Shown here: piece by piece, positions 44,101-53,922 of the stretch
How the letters are laid out: each line of letters starts with the position of its first letter
How positions within the stretch are numbered: the stretch's first letter is position 1
Origin: JBGMEA01 sp963674555
Lineage (GTDB): Bacteria > Bacillota > Clostridia > Eubacteriales > Anaerofustaceae
Length of the DNA stretch: 64,000 bases
Assembly: GCA_963674555.1 (NCBI GenBank)
Contig: OY771429.1
Location: forward strand, 1,364,001-1,428,000
Direction of reading: 5' to 3'
Translations under genes and position numbers: made by a program
Notes under the pieces: model-generated
Seen by the model: the letters and a program-made list of their open reading frames with translations, nothing else
Databases searched by the model: none
What the model was told of the DNA's origin: nothing

Positions 44101-47100
44101 TATTAGACTTTGGTGAAAATCTTGCTTTAACGTATTCTCCTGTAGGTGTAGCTATTGGTGAAAATAACGGAAATGTTGAAAACACATATTATAAAGCAAA
44201 TGGTATATTGACTGGTATACAAAGCGGTACGACAACTGGGGCAACTGCTTTATCGCATTCGGAAATGTGTAATGAAACTTCTTATATTGGCTTCGATTTT
44301 GAGAATGTCTGGACCATGGATGGAAATGAAGATTATCCGCTACCTGAAATTTCATCTTCTACATTAGGTTCTTTTGAGATCACTGACATTACTATTCTTA
44401 CCGAAAATGGATTCGATATTCAAAGAACACAAACGAAGCAATTTTATGCAGACACTTTTGGGGATCCTCTATTAATTTGGGAAGTTATTGATGGTACAGG
44501 CAGCGCAACGATCGATCAAAATGGTTTATTGACTGCTGTAAACAATGGGACAGTAACCGTTAGAGTTACAAGGGATAATATAAGTGGTATTTTCGATGAA
44601 GAGACCATTACAATATTTCCACTCTCTGTAGAGACAATCAATGTAACTAGCAGCAGTGATAAAGTCGGCCTTGGTTATACTATGCAAATGAATGCTGAAG
44701 TCATACCTTCCGATGCAGACGATCCTTCTTATTCTTGGAGTGTGCAAAATGGGACAGGTTCTGCAATAATTGATCAAAGTGGGTTGTTGACTGCAACAGG
44801 CGTTGGAACGGTAATCGTATATGCTCATTCAAATGATGGACACGGAGCGTATGGCGAAAAAGAAATTACTATTGGCGAACCGATCAAAGTTAGTTCGATC
44901 ACGGTCAATAGCAACAGTGCTACAGTTTTAAGAACTGAAACCTTACAAATGAGCGTGGATATATTACCTACAGACGCAGACGATCAAAGTGTCACATGGA
45001 GTGTAGTCAACGGAACGGGAAGCGCGACGATCGATCAAAACGGATTGCTCACTGCGACAGGAGTCGGAACTGTAACGGTCAGAGCGACAGCAAACGACGG
45101 AAGCGATGTATATGGTGAAAAAGAGATCACGGTAGAACCGATCAAAGTTAGTTCGATCACTGTTAACAGCAATAGTGATAAAGTACAAGAAACAAAGACA
45201 ATGCAAATGAGCGTGGATATATTACCTGCAGACGCAGACGATCAAAGTGTCACATGGAGTGTAGTCAACGGAACAGGAAGCGCGACGATCGATCAAAACG
45301 GATTATTGAGCGCGATCGGTGAAGGGAGCGTAACGGTCAGAGCGACAGCAAACGACGGAAGCGATGTATACGGTGAAAAAGAGATCACGGTAGAACCGAT
45401 CAAAGTCAGTTCAATCGCTGTTAACAGCAATAGTGATAAAGTACAAGAAACAAATACAATGCAAATGAGCGTGGATATATTACCTGCAGACGCAGACGAT
45501 CAAAGTGTCACATGGAGTGTGATCAACGGGACAGGAAGCGCGACGATCGATCAAAACGGATTATTGAGCGCGATCGGTGAAGGGAGCGTAACGGTCAGAG
45601 CGACAGCCAATGACGGAAGCGATGTATACGGTGCAAAAGAAATAACAATAACTTCATATGACCCAACTATTTTTATTATCTACAACGGAAGATTAACCGG
45701 ATATTACGGTCCGGGTGGAAGTGTAAATATCCCTGAAGGTGTTACGGAAATTAGCAGTAACGTTTTTAAAGGTCGTAAAGATATCACTAACGTTACTTTC
45801 CCAAGCACATTGGAAGTAATAGGCGATCATGCGTTTACGGAATGTAATGCTTTAACAAATTTCATACTGCCGGAGGGTCTCTTAAGTATAGAGGAGTCCG
45901 CTTTTGCATCCTGTGTGAGCTTGACGGATATCACTATACCGGATTCCGTAACATCAATAGGGGACTCAATATTCTTTAATTGCATGGGATTACAATACGT
46001 ATATTTATCTGAAAATATCACAAGGATTGGTACATACTCTTTTCTGTATTGTATTGATCTTAAACAGATCAATATACCAGAAGGGGTTACATATATTGGT
46101 AGGTCTGCATTTAAGTGGTGTGAATCTCTTGAATCGATAACACTCCCCAGTACATTGCAAATAATGTACAATGAAGCATTTTCGGGATGTTATGCTCTTA
46201 AAGAAATCATAGTGCCGGAAGGCGTAGGAAGAATTAATAGTAGTGTGTTTTCTGGGTGTAGCAGTCTTGAAAAAATTATTTTGCCTAGTTCTCTAAACTA
46301 TATTGATCCCAATGCATTTTCAGGAACAGCTATCAGTGGAATAGTGATTCCTGAGGGAGTTTCTGAAATTGAAATAGGTGCCTTTGGAGGATGTTCGAAC
46401 TTAGAGTATATCAGAATCCCTTCGAGCGTACATACTATTTTGTCATTTGACGAATTCAGTGATGCAATGATCTTTTGCGATGAATATTCATACGCATATA
46501 ATCAGGCAGTTAATTATGGTTACAGATATTGTACTAGCAATGTAACTTCAATAGAATTATTATCGGCTCCGGATAAGTTATCTTATAAACAAGGTGAAGA
46601 TCTTGATTTGCAAAATGGAATGATCAGAATCTATTGCGAAGATGCAAGTACAATAGATTTTGATATAGGAGCATTTATGATCAGTGGATATGATCCACAG
46701 CAAATTGGAGCTCAAACAATCAATGTTAATTTTGAAGGGCAAACAACAACATTTGAAGTTAGCGTCAAAGAAGTGATAAAAGTCAGTTCGATAACGGTAA
46801 ATAGCGCGAGTGACACAGTGTCAGAAGTACTGACATTACAAATGAGCACGGAAATCTTGCCGATAGATGCTGACGATAAAAGTGTCACATGGAGTGTAAT
46901 AAACGTAACAGGAAGCGCAACGATAAACCAAGATGGATTATTAATACCGAGCGATATCGGAACTGTAACAGTCCGAGCGACAGCGAATGACGGTAGTGGT
47001 GTATATGGGCAGAAGACAATCAGTGTAATAACTGTAGCCGCGCCGCAAGTAAGCATCATGGGATATACAGGAAAGATCAAGCTAACATGGGATGCAGTAG

Positions 47101-49085
47101 AGGGAGCGAGCGCGTATCGGATCTGTGTATATGATGAATCGACAGGGGATTATGTAAGAGTAGATGCAACGAAAGAGACAAGTTATATAGTCTACGGACT
47201 GACAGACGGACAAGAGTACACGTATATCGTAAGAGCCTATACGGGAATATCATGGAGTGCGGATGAAGTAGCCGTAAGCGCGACACCGCTAGCCAGACCC
47301 GAAGTAAGTATCGTAGGTGGAGATGAGCAGGCGACACTCAGTTGGCAGGCAGTGACCGGCGCGAGTAAGTATGAGATCTTTAGCTATGATGACGGAACGT
47401 ATGAGTATCTGGCAGAAACAACAGAACTAAGCTATACCTTTAGCTCACTTACAAACGGTGTGCGGTATGACTATTCAGTCAGAGCGGTAAGTGATACATC
47501 ATACAGTACACGTTCATCTAAGCTGCTTGCAAGTGTGATACCGGTAAGCGCGCCGCAAGTAAGCATCATGGGATATACAGGAAAGATCAAGCTAACATGG
47601 GATGCAGTAGAGGGAGCGAGCGCGTATCGGATCTGTGTATATGATGAATCGACAGGGGATTATGTAAGAGTAGATGCAACGAAAGAGACAAGTTATATAG
47701 TCTACGGACTCACAAACGGACAAGAGTACACGTATATCGTAAGAGCCTATACGGGAATATCATGGAGTGCGGATGAAGTAGCGGTAAGCACGACACCGCT
47801 GGCCAGACCCGAAGTAAGTATCGTAGGTGGGGATTCACAGGCGACACTCAGTTGGCAGGCAGTGACCGGCGCGAGTAAGTATGAGATCTTTAGCTATGAT
47901 GACGGAACGTATGAGTATCTGGCAGAAACAACAGAACTAAGCTATACCTTTAGCTCACTTACAAACGGTGTGCGGTATGACTATTCAGTCAGAGCGGTAA
48001 GTGATACATCATACAGTACACGTTCATCTAAGCTGCTTGCAAGTGTGATACCGGTAAGCGCGCCGCAAGTAAGCATCATGGGATATACAGGCAAGATCAA
48101 GCTAACATGGGATGCAGTAGAGGGAGCGAGTGCGTATCGGATCTGTGTATATGATGAATCGACAGGGGATTATGTAAGAGTAGATGGTACGAAAGAGACA
48201 AGTTATATAGTCTACGGACTCACAAACGGACAAGAGTACACGTATATCGTAAGAGCCTATACGGGAATATCATGGAGTGCGGATGAAGTAGCGGTAAGCA
48301 CGACACCGCTGGCCAGACCCGAAGTAAGTATCGTAGGTGGGGATTCACAGGCGACACTCAGTTGGGATGCAGTGCCCGGCGCGAGTAAGTATGAGATCTT
48401 CAGCTATGATGACGGAACGTATGAGTATCTGGCAGAAACAACAGAACTAAGCTATACCTTTAGCTCACTTACAAACGGTGTGCGGTATGACTATTCAGTC
48501 AGAGCGGTAAGTGATACATCATACAGTACACGTTCATCTAAGCTGCTTGCAAGTGTGATACCGGTAAGCGCGCCGCAAGTAAGCATCATAGGGTATACAG
48601 GCAAGATCAAGCTAACATGGGATGCAGTAGAGGGAGCGAGTGCGTATCGGATCTGTGTATATGATGAATCGACAGGGGATTATGTAAGAGTAGATGGTAC
48701 GAAAGAGACAAGTTATGTGGTCTACGGACTGACAGACGGACAAGAGTACACGTATATCGTAAGAGCCTATACGGGAATATCATGGAGTGCGGATGAAGTA
48801 GCCGTAAGCGCGACACCGCTAGCCAGACCCGAAGTAAGTATTATAGGTGGAGATGAGCAGGCGACACTCAGTTGGCAGGCAGTGACCGGCGCGAGTAAGT
48901 ATGAGATCTTTAGCTATGATGACGGAACGTATGAGTATCTGGCAGAAACAACAGAACTAAGCTATACCTTTAGCTCACTTACAAACGGTGTGCGGTATGA
49001 CTATTCAGTCAGAGCGGTAAGTGATACATCATACAGTACACGTTCATCTAAGCTGCTTGCAAGTGTGATACCTTCAGCAGAATAG
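41136..49085 (+). CDS. Giant secreted BspA-like LRR / Big_2 / GLUG / FN3 protein
   Basis: TTG 41136 has GGGAGGG 5 nt upstream; 2649 residues. The signal peptide ends near NSVYAYQ. Order: LRR_5 (BspA/TpLRR) block 45-520 with ~23-residue units such as SVTSIGxxAFxxCxxLTxITIP; two Big_2 domains (~520-690); GLUG-type region with AGGIVARQLNGTITGSHN (~690-1070); about five Big_2 domains with WSVxNGTGSATIDQNGLL (~1080-1505); a second LRR_5 block (~1508-1800); a bacterial Ig-like domain, one Big_2; and eight FN3-like domains (~1968-2649) in four 170-residue pairs. There is no LPxTG, SLH or membrane anchor, so retention at the surface is unexplained. Role in adhesion inferred. Confidence 0.9.
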   Translation: MIRVLKKSMSVLLIIFMLLSMLPAGVFNNSVYAYQSGDFIYSVTDSCVTITDYVGAGGDVVIPDTLSGFPVTVIGEYSFDAASITSITIPASVTSIEAYAFRSNSISSLTLPSILTSIGDLAFAYNQITSLTIPGSVITIGAGAFSTNTQLSEIILEYGVESIGLSAFYNCTGLTSVTMPNSVTTIGNNAFKLCTGLESITIPGSITSMGYSVFESCTSLASVTLSNNLTGIGVAMFSGCSNLTSITIPESVTSIGNDAFSGCEKLATITIPGTLDKINNNTFYGCSALTNITFPNSLISSIGDYAFYECGNLTNIVLPSSVTSIGEYAFYGCSTFTEFIIPELVTSIGDRAFQSCTGLTDITISESVTSIGEGAFAGCDVLTNVNLPSGMTVIDQFLFASCGNLESIIIPDGVTSIGSHAFDGCTSLAIVHMPENLLTISSYVFEDCTSLERIAIPENVTNIGFRAFYNCNNLVGAYYYGDKPTIESEAFKYLASDYEGYYLESNSGFDPSSYSLFKTISSITVTSDSDNVIRTQTLQMTAVILPEESNDQPITWSIIAGTGSATVDTDGLLTATGTGTVTVRATANDGSWIYDEITIDVLESTQVSSITVVSDNNRLIKGEDLQMSAQILPIDATAQTVTWSVINGTGSATIDHNGLLSATGVGTVTVRATANDESSVYGEKEITITLYDGLGTEESPYLVYTKEDLNNVRNDLSAYYKLMNDIQFVDADFESGGTYYNDGAGFVPIGTYATPFTGTFDGNGYTIENLYVYATATEDSKIYAGLFGASSGTIQNLGMEGGSITAYTATDYIDAYAGGIVARQLNGTITGSHNSNDVMAEAFVNEYAGGIAGYQDAGLVTQSFNTGKIEVGLKVNPDGSYYEALLISMQDNVYYDWAYGATGGIIGYSKGNITECYNNGLITTPYNGEAKSDCFGGITAVNDSGMISDCYNVGSIMFNFTMGEMGKIYAGGICSLNNGIVTNSYQAGVLDFGENLALTYSPVGVAIGENNGNVENTYYKANGILTGIQSGTTTGATALSHSEMCNETSYIGFDFENVWTMDGNEDYPLPEISSSTLGSFEITDITILTENGFDIQRTQTKQFYADTFGDPLLIWEVIDGTGSATIDQNGLLTAVNNGTVTVRVTRDNISGIFDEETITIFPLSVETINVTSSSDKVGLGYTMQMNAEVIPSDADDPSYSWSVQNGTGSAIIDQSGLLTATGVGTVIVYAHSNDGHGAYGEKEITIGEPIKVSSITVNSNSATVLRTETLQMSVDILPTDADDQSVTWSVVNGTGSATIDQNGLLTATGVGTVTVRATANDGSDVYGEKEITVEPIKVSSITVNSNSDKVQETKTMQMSVDILPADADDQSVTWSVVNGTGSATIDQNGLLSAIGEGSVTVRATANDGSDVYGEKEITVEPIKVSSIAVNSNSDKVQETNTMQMSVDILPADADDQSVTWSVINGTGSATIDQNGLLSAIGEGSVTVRATANDGSDVYGAKEITITSYDPTIFIIYNGRLTGYYGPGGSVNIPEGVTEISSNVFKGRKDITNVTFPSTLEVIGDHAFTECNALTNFILPEGLLSIEESAFASCVSLTDITIPDSVTSIGDSIFFNCMGLQYVYLSENITRIGTYSFLYCIDLKQINIPEGVTYIGRSAFKWCESLESITLPSTLQIMYNEAFSGCYALKEIIVPEGVGRINSSVFSGCSSLEKIILPSSLNYIDPNAFSGTAISGIVIPEGVSEIEIGAFGGCSNLEYIRIPSSVHTILSFDEFSDAMIFCDEYSYAYNQAVNYGYRYCTSNVTSIELLSAPDKLSYKQGEDLDLQNGMIRIYCEDASTIDFDIGAFMISGYDPQQIGAQTINVNFEGQTTTFEVSVKEVIKVSSITVNSASDTVSEVLTLQMSTEILPIDADDKSVTWSVINVTGSATINQDGLLIPSDIGTVTVRATANDGSGVYGQKTISVITVAAPQVSIMGYTGKIKLTWDAVEGASAYRICVYDESTGDYVRVDATKETSYIVYGLTDGQEYTYIVRAYTGISWSADEVAVSATPLARPEVSIVGGDEQATLSWQAVTGASKYEIFSYDDGTYEYLAETTELSYTFSSLTNGVRYDYSVRAVSDTSYSTRSSKLLASVIPVSAPQVSIMGYTGKIKLTWDAVEGASAYRICVYDESTGDYVRVDATKETSYIVYGLTNGQEYTYIVRAYTGISWSADEVAVSTTPLARPEVSIVGGDSQATLSWQAVTGASKYEIFSYDDGTYEYLAETTELSYTFSSLTNGVRYDYSVRAVSDTSYSTRSSKLLASVIPVSAPQVSIMGYTGKIKLTWDAVEGASAYRICVYDESTGDYVRVDGTKETSYIVYGLTNGQEYTYIVRAYTGISWSADEVAVSTTPLARPEVSIVGGDSQATLSWDAVPGASKYEIFSYDDGTYEYLAETTELSYTFSSLTNGVRYDYSVRAVSDTSYSTRSSKLLASVIPVSAPQVSIIGYTGKIKLTWDAVEGASAYRICVYDESTGDYVRVDGTKETSYVVYGLTDGQEYTYIVRAYTGISWSADEVAVSATPLARPEVSIIGGDEQATLSWQAVTGASKYEIFSYDDGTYEYLAETTELSYTFSSLTNGVRYDYSVRAVSDTSYSTRSSKLLASVIPSAE
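47036..49075 (+). repeat. Four tandem 510-bp FN3-pair repeats
   Basis: CGCCGCAAGT occurs at 47041, 47551, 48061 and 48571, exactly 510 bp (170 codons) apart. Each unit codes two FN3-like domains. Differences are few and shuffled: ATKET/GTKET, TDGQ/TNGQ, DEQ/DSQ, WQAV/WDAV. This points to recent duplication plus gene conversion. Confidence 0.95.
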
Positions 49086-49294
49086 ACTAAACACAATGAA
49101 TGTATTGAACATTATTATTTTCATATATAAATTGTTTATTAGGTGTGAATAATGCAGATGCTTATGTGTGTATTCAGGTCAGTAATGATAAGAGAAAATT
49201 ATCATCAATAAGAGTAAAATGAGCACACGATAGGCACGTTCAAACTATAATAGCGCGTATGGGTAATGGGGTTTTATAAAAGTTGGAGTATGCA

Positions 49295-52200
49295 ATGGGA
49301 CAAAGAATTAAAAAAATATTTATCATAATGCTTTCAGTAGGAGTATTATTATCAACGTTACCAATGGGTACTGTGCAAGCTGCTGAAAGTGATTTTGTTA
49401 TTGTAGACGGAGTGCTTACGGATTACATCGGGCCCGGAGGGGATGTTGTGATACCGGAGGGGGTTACGGAAATTGGGCGATCTGTTTTTTCTAATAATAG
49501 AACTATTATGAGTGTTACTTTGCCATCTTCGATAGACGTGATTGGAGAGGATGCTTTCAGGGATTGCCGTAATCTCACTTCTGTTTTTATCCCCGAAGGT
49601 TTATCTTACATTGGCATTTTCGCCTTTGAATCTTGTACGAGTTTAGCATCAATTACTTTACCTGAAGGTTTAAAAACAATTGGTAATTCAGCATTTGGCT
49701 ATTGTACGAGTTTAACATCAATTACTTTGCCTGAAAGTTTAAATGGAATCGGTAATTTAGCATTTGCAAATTGTACTAATTTATCAACAATCAACATGCC
49801 TGAAGATTTGAATAGTATTGGACTTGGAACATTTTCTGGGTGCAGAAGTTTGGAAAATATTATCGTGCCTAATAATATACAAATAATTACAACAGATTTA
49901 TTTAAAAACTGTAATAGTTTAACCTCTGTTATAATTCCAAATTCAGTAACTTCAATTCAAGCATCTGCTTTTGAGGGATGTTCTTCATTGGAAGAAATTT
50001 CGATACCAAAAGATGTAATTCACATAGATGATAATGCTTTTGCTTACTGTGGAAAACTATCTAATATAGTATTACCAGACAAAATTAGTATAATTCATTC
50101 AAATACATTTTTTAGCTGCACTTCATTGACAGATGTAGTCTTACCTTCAAATTTGACTAAAATCGAATCCTTTGCATTTGGGTATTGTGAAAAACTTAGC
50201 AATCTAGTGTTACCTTCTTCAGTTGAGACAATCGGACAATTCGTTTTTTGCGGCTGTGATAGCTTGACTACGTTTGTAATCCCGTACGGAATTACAAACA
50301 TTGAAGCCTTTACATTTGCTGATTGTGATAAACTAGATTCAATAATAATCCCTGATACGGTTGATTTCATTGACAGTTATGCGTTTTCAAATTGTGTAGC
50401 ACTCGAAAATATAACGCTTCCAAGTAGTATCTCAACTATTTATGGGCATACTTTCTATAATTGTAGTAGCTTAAAAACAATAAACTTCCCTAATAATATA
50501 TCTTCCATCGGTGAGTTTGCTTTTTTTGGTTGCAGTAGTTTGGAAGAAATAATATTACCGTCAACTATAACAGAGATTGCCCCTTCAACTTTTTCAAATT
50601 GTACTCTACTCCAAAAAGTTGTGCTTCCAGATGACTTGCTTATTATAAATGGGTTTGCATTTGCAAGGTGTTATAATTTAGAAGAAATAACTATTTCCGA
50701 AAAAGTAACTACTATCATTGGAAATTCATTTTATAATTGTACGAATTTAAGATATGTTGAGTTGCCTAAGAGCGTTACAAATATTGGAATTGATGCTTTT
50801 CAAAATTGTCCTAATCTGAATATATATTGTTTCTCTGATTCATATGCCGAAACCTATGCTATTGATAATGAAATTAACTACTATCTTTTACCTTTGTCAA
50901 TCCAATATATTTCGTTGGACACCCTACCAGCAAAAACTGTATATGAACCAAATGAAGCAATACAAGTTGAGGGTTGTACAATTGTTGTAACATATATTGA
51001 TTCATCGACGAAAGATGTTGATGTTACATTAGATATGATTAGCGGATATGATGCACTTAAACTAGGAATACAAACGATCACGATTACTTATGAAGGGGAG
51101 ACAACTACGTTTGATGTTACTGTAAGAGAACCAATTCTTGTAAATTCTATAAATATAAACAGCGGCAGCGCTACAGTGGTAAAAGCACAGACATTGCAAA
51201 TGAGCACAGGTATCTTACCTGCTGATGCGGACGATCAAAGCATTACATGGAGTGTAATAAACGTAACAGGAAGCGCAATGATCGACCAAAACGGATTATT
51301 GAGCGCAACGGGTGTAGGAACTGTAACAGTACTTGCAACAGCAAATGACGGAAGCGGAGTGTACGGTGAAAAAGAGATCACAGTAGAGTCGATAAAAGTC
51401 AGTTTGATAACAGTAAACAGCGGTAGTGATACAGTCTTAAAAACCGAAACATTACAGATGAGCACGGATATATTACCACTAGACTCTGATGATCAAACTG
51501 TCACATGGAGTGTGATAGGCGGAACGGGAAGTGCGACGATCGATCAGAATGGATTATTGACCGGTACAGGAATCGGAAATGTAACGGTCAGAGCGACAGC
51601 GAATGATGGGAGCGGAGTGTATGGTGAAGAAGAGATCATTGTAGAACCTCTTAAAGTCAGTTCGATAACAGTCAACAGCGACAGCGATACAGTGGCAAGG
51701 GCACAGACATTACAAATGAGCGCGGATATCTTACCCGTAGAGGCAACTGATCAATCTGTCATATGGAGTGTAATAAACGGAACAGGAAGCGCATCAATAA
51801 ACCAAGATGGATTATTAATACCGAGCGATATCGGAACTGTAATAGTACGTGCGACAGCGAATGACGGTAGTGGTGTATATGGGCAGAAGACAATCAGTGT
51901 AATAACTGTAAGCGCGCCGCAAGTAAGCATCATGGGATATACAGGAAAGATCAAGCTAACATGGGATAGTTGTGATGGAGCAACCAAGTATAAGATATAT
52001 TCCTATGATGGAAGTTACCACTATGTGGGAAGTACTACATCAACAAGCTATATAGTAAGCGAACTATCAAACGGAGAAGAGTATACCTTCCTGGTGAGAG
52101 CTTATAACGAGTATGGCGGGAGTGCGTATAGTCAGGAAGATCATGTAAGCACGACACCGCTGGCCAGACCCGAAGTAAGTATCGTAGGTGGGGATTCACA

Positions 52201-53446
52201 GGCGACACTCAGTTGGCAGGCAGTGACCGGCGCGAGTAAGTATGAGATCTTTAGCTATGATGACGGAACGTATGAGTATCTGGCAGAAACAACAGAACTA
52301 AGCTATACCTTTAGCTCACTTACAAACGGTGTGCGGTATGACTATTCAGTCAGAGCGGTAAGTGATACATCATACAGTACACGTTCATCTAAGCTGCTTG
52401 CAAGTGTGATACCGGTAAGCGCGCCGCAAGTAAGCATCATGGGATATACAGGCAAGATCAAGCTAACATGGGATGCAGTAGAGGGAGCGAGTGCGTATCG
52501 GATCTGTGTATATGATGAATCGACAGGGGATTATGTAAGAGTAGATGGTACGAAAGAGACAAGTTATATAGTCTACGGACTCACAAACGGACAAGAGTAC
52601 ACGTATATCGTAAGAGCCTATACGGGAATATCATGGAGTGCGGATGAAGTAGCGGTAAGCACGACACCGCTGGCCAGACCCGAAGTAAGTATCGTAGGTG
52701 GGGATTCACAGGCGACACTCAGTTGGGATGCAGTGCCCGGCGCGAGTAAGTATGAGATCTTCAGCTATGATGACGGAACGTATGAGTATCTGGCAGAAAC
52801 AACAGAACTAAGCTATACCTTTAGCTCACTTACAAACGGTGTGCGGTATGACTATTCAGTCAGAGCGGTAAGTGATACATCATACAGTACACGTTCATCT
52901 AAGCTGCTTGCAAGTGTGATACCGGTAAGCGCGCCGCAAGTAAGCATCATAGGGTATACAGGCAAGATCAAGCTAACATGGGATGCAGTAGAGGGAGCGA
53001 GTGCGTATCGGATCTGTGTATATGATGAATCGACAGGGGATTATGTAAGAGTAGATGGTACGAAAGAGACAAGTTATGTGGTCTACGGACTGACAGACGG
53101 ACAAGAGTACACGTATATCGTAAGAGCCTATACGGGAATATCATGGAGTGCGGATGAAGTAGCCGTAAGCGCGACACCGCTAGCCAGACCCGAAGTAAGT
53201 ATTATAGGTGGAGATGAGCAGGCGACACTCAGTTGGCAGGCAGTGACCGGCGCGAGTAAGTATGAGATCTTCAGCTATGATGACGGAGTGTACGAATATC
53301 TGGCAGAAACAACAGAACTAAGTTATACCTTTAGCGAGCTTACAAACGGTGTGCGGTATGACTATTCAGTCAGAGCGGTAAGTGATACAGCGTACAGTAC
53401 ACGTTCATCTAAGCTGCTTGCAAGTGTGATACCTTCAGCAGAATAG
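49295..53446 (+). CDS. Secreted BspA-like LRR / Big_2 / FN3 protein, paralogue
   Basis: ATG 49295 has TTGGAG 6 nt upstream; 1383 residues. Signal peptide (IKKIFIIMLSVGVLLSTL, cleavage near VQAAE). LRR_5 block ~36-525, Ig-like domain (LPAKTVYEPNEAIQVEG...), three Big_2 domains (~615-870) and six FN3-like domains (~873-1380). It is a shorter version of the protein upstream, lacking the GLUG region and second LRR block. The last ~1.1 kb is nearly identical in DNA to the upstream gene. A -10 TATAAT at 49246-49251 is the only promoter hint. Confidence 0.9.
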   Translation: MGQRIKKIFIIMLSVGVLLSTLPMGTVQAAESDFVIVDGVLTDYIGPGGDVVIPEGVTEIGRSVFSNNRTIMSVTLPSSIDVIGEDAFRDCRNLTSVFIPEGLSYIGIFAFESCTSLASITLPEGLKTIGNSAFGYCTSLTSITLPESLNGIGNLAFANCTNLSTINMPEDLNSIGLGTFSGCRSLENIIVPNNIQIITTDLFKNCNSLTSVIIPNSVTSIQASAFEGCSSLEEISIPKDVIHIDDNAFAYCGKLSNIVLPDKISIIHSNTFFSCTSLTDVVLPSNLTKIESFAFGYCEKLSNLVLPSSVETIGQFVFCGCDSLTTFVIPYGITNIEAFTFADCDKLDSIIIPDTVDFIDSYAFSNCVALENITLPSSISTIYGHTFYNCSSLKTINFPNNISSIGEFAFFGCSSLEEIILPSTITEIAPSTFSNCTLLQKVVLPDDLLIINGFAFARCYNLEEITISEKVTTIIGNSFYNCTNLRYVELPKSVTNIGIDAFQNCPNLNIYCFSDSYAETYAIDNEINYYLLPLSIQYISLDTLPAKTVYEPNEAIQVEGCTIVVTYIDSSTKDVDVTLDMISGYDALKLGIQTITITYEGETTTFDVTVREPILVNSININSGSATVVKAQTLQMSTGILPADADDQSITWSVINVTGSAMIDQNGLLSATGVGTVTVLATANDGSGVYGEKEITVESIKVSLITVNSGSDTVLKTETLQMSTDILPLDSDDQTVTWSVIGGTGSATIDQNGLLTGTGIGNVTVRATANDGSGVYGEEEIIVEPLKVSSITVNSDSDTVARAQTLQMSADILPVEATDQSVIWSVINGTGSASINQDGLLIPSDIGTVIVRATANDGSGVYGQKTISVITVSAPQVSIMGYTGKIKLTWDSCDGATKYKIYSYDGSYHYVGSTTSTSYIVSELSNGEEYTFLVRAYNEYGGSAYSQEDHVSTTPLARPEVSIVGGDSQATLSWQAVTGASKYEIFSYDDGTYEYLAETTELSYTFSSLTNGVRYDYSVRAVSDTSYSTRSSKLLASVIPVSAPQVSIMGYTGKIKLTWDAVEGASAYRICVYDESTGDYVRVDGTKETSYIVYGLTNGQEYTYIVRAYTGISWSADEVAVSTTPLARPEVSIVGGDSQATLSWDAVPGASKYEIFSYDDGTYEYLAETTELSYTFSSLTNGVRYDYSVRAVSDTSYSTRSSKLLASVIPVSAPQVSIIGYTGKIKLTWDAVEGASAYRICVYDESTGDYVRVDGTKETSYVVYGLTDGQEYTYIVRAYTGISWSADEVAVSATPLARPEVSIIGGDEQATLSWQAVTGASKYEIFSYDDGVYEYLAETTELSYTFSELTNGVRYDYSVRAVSDTAYSTRSSKLLASVIPSAE
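51911..53440 (+). repeat. FN3-pair repeats shared with upstream paralogue
   Basis: Units begin at about 51915, 52422 and 52932 (507 and 510 bp apart). The second and third match units 3 and 4 of the upstream gene at a constant offset of 4361 bp. The first unit has a unique first half (WDSCDGATKYKIYSYDGSYH). Confidence 0.92.
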
Positions 53447-53606
53447 ACTAAACACATAGGATTCAATAAAGTGTTATAATAATTTCGTGCTTAGTGAATA
53501 TATTGAACATTAGTATTTTGAGACTTAATCATATATATAATTTGATAAATAAATCTTCAGATGTATATCTGAAAAGTATATGGATTAGACGTATATAGGG
53601 GAGATA

Positions 53607-53770
53607 ATGAAAACAATTCTGAAAAAATTATCGGTTACAGTACTTTCGGTAGTGATGATAATGCTAACTCTGGTTTAATTATCTTATAAAGCACTGAAAG
53701 TGATTTTGATAATGTGATGAGAATAGAGACATTGCATATGACAGATGAAATATATTTAAAATAAATATCA
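53607..53770 (+). pseudogene. Decayed third copy of the surface protein family
   Basis: ATG 53607 after GGGGAGATA begins a signal-peptide-like stretch (KTILKKLSVTVLSVVMIMLTLV) that stops after 23 residues. About 40 nt later, ESDFDNVMRIETLHMTDEI resembles the start of a Big_2 domain of the giant protein (SDNVIRTQTLQMTAVI). Nothing else of the gene remains. The upstream 160 bases repeat parts of the intergenic region after the first gene (TTGAACATTA-TATTTT). Confidence 0.7.
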
Positions 53771-53857
53771 TAGTAGCTGTATTCAGTAGATGATGATGTG
53801 TTTTGTATAAAAATGAGAGGCTTTAGAGGTAGTGGTGGGTTTATCCCCACCAAAATT

Positions 53858-53887
53858 AAAGAAGGATCGCAAATGTGATCCTTCTTT
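53858..53887. terminator. Bidirectional terminator
   Basis: AAAGAAGGATC, 8-nt loop, GATCCTTCTTT. A second hairpin GTGGGG/CCCCAC lies just before it. Separates the surface-protein locus from the reverse-strand genes. Confidence 0.85.
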
Positions 53888-53922
53888 ATCGTCTTTATTT
53901 ATTTTTAGGCTATTTTTAAGTT

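Noticed and set aside
47036..53440. Regular direct repeats resembling an array
   Set aside because: The 510-bp period encodes FN3 protein repeats; no short repeats with unique spacers, so not CRISPR.
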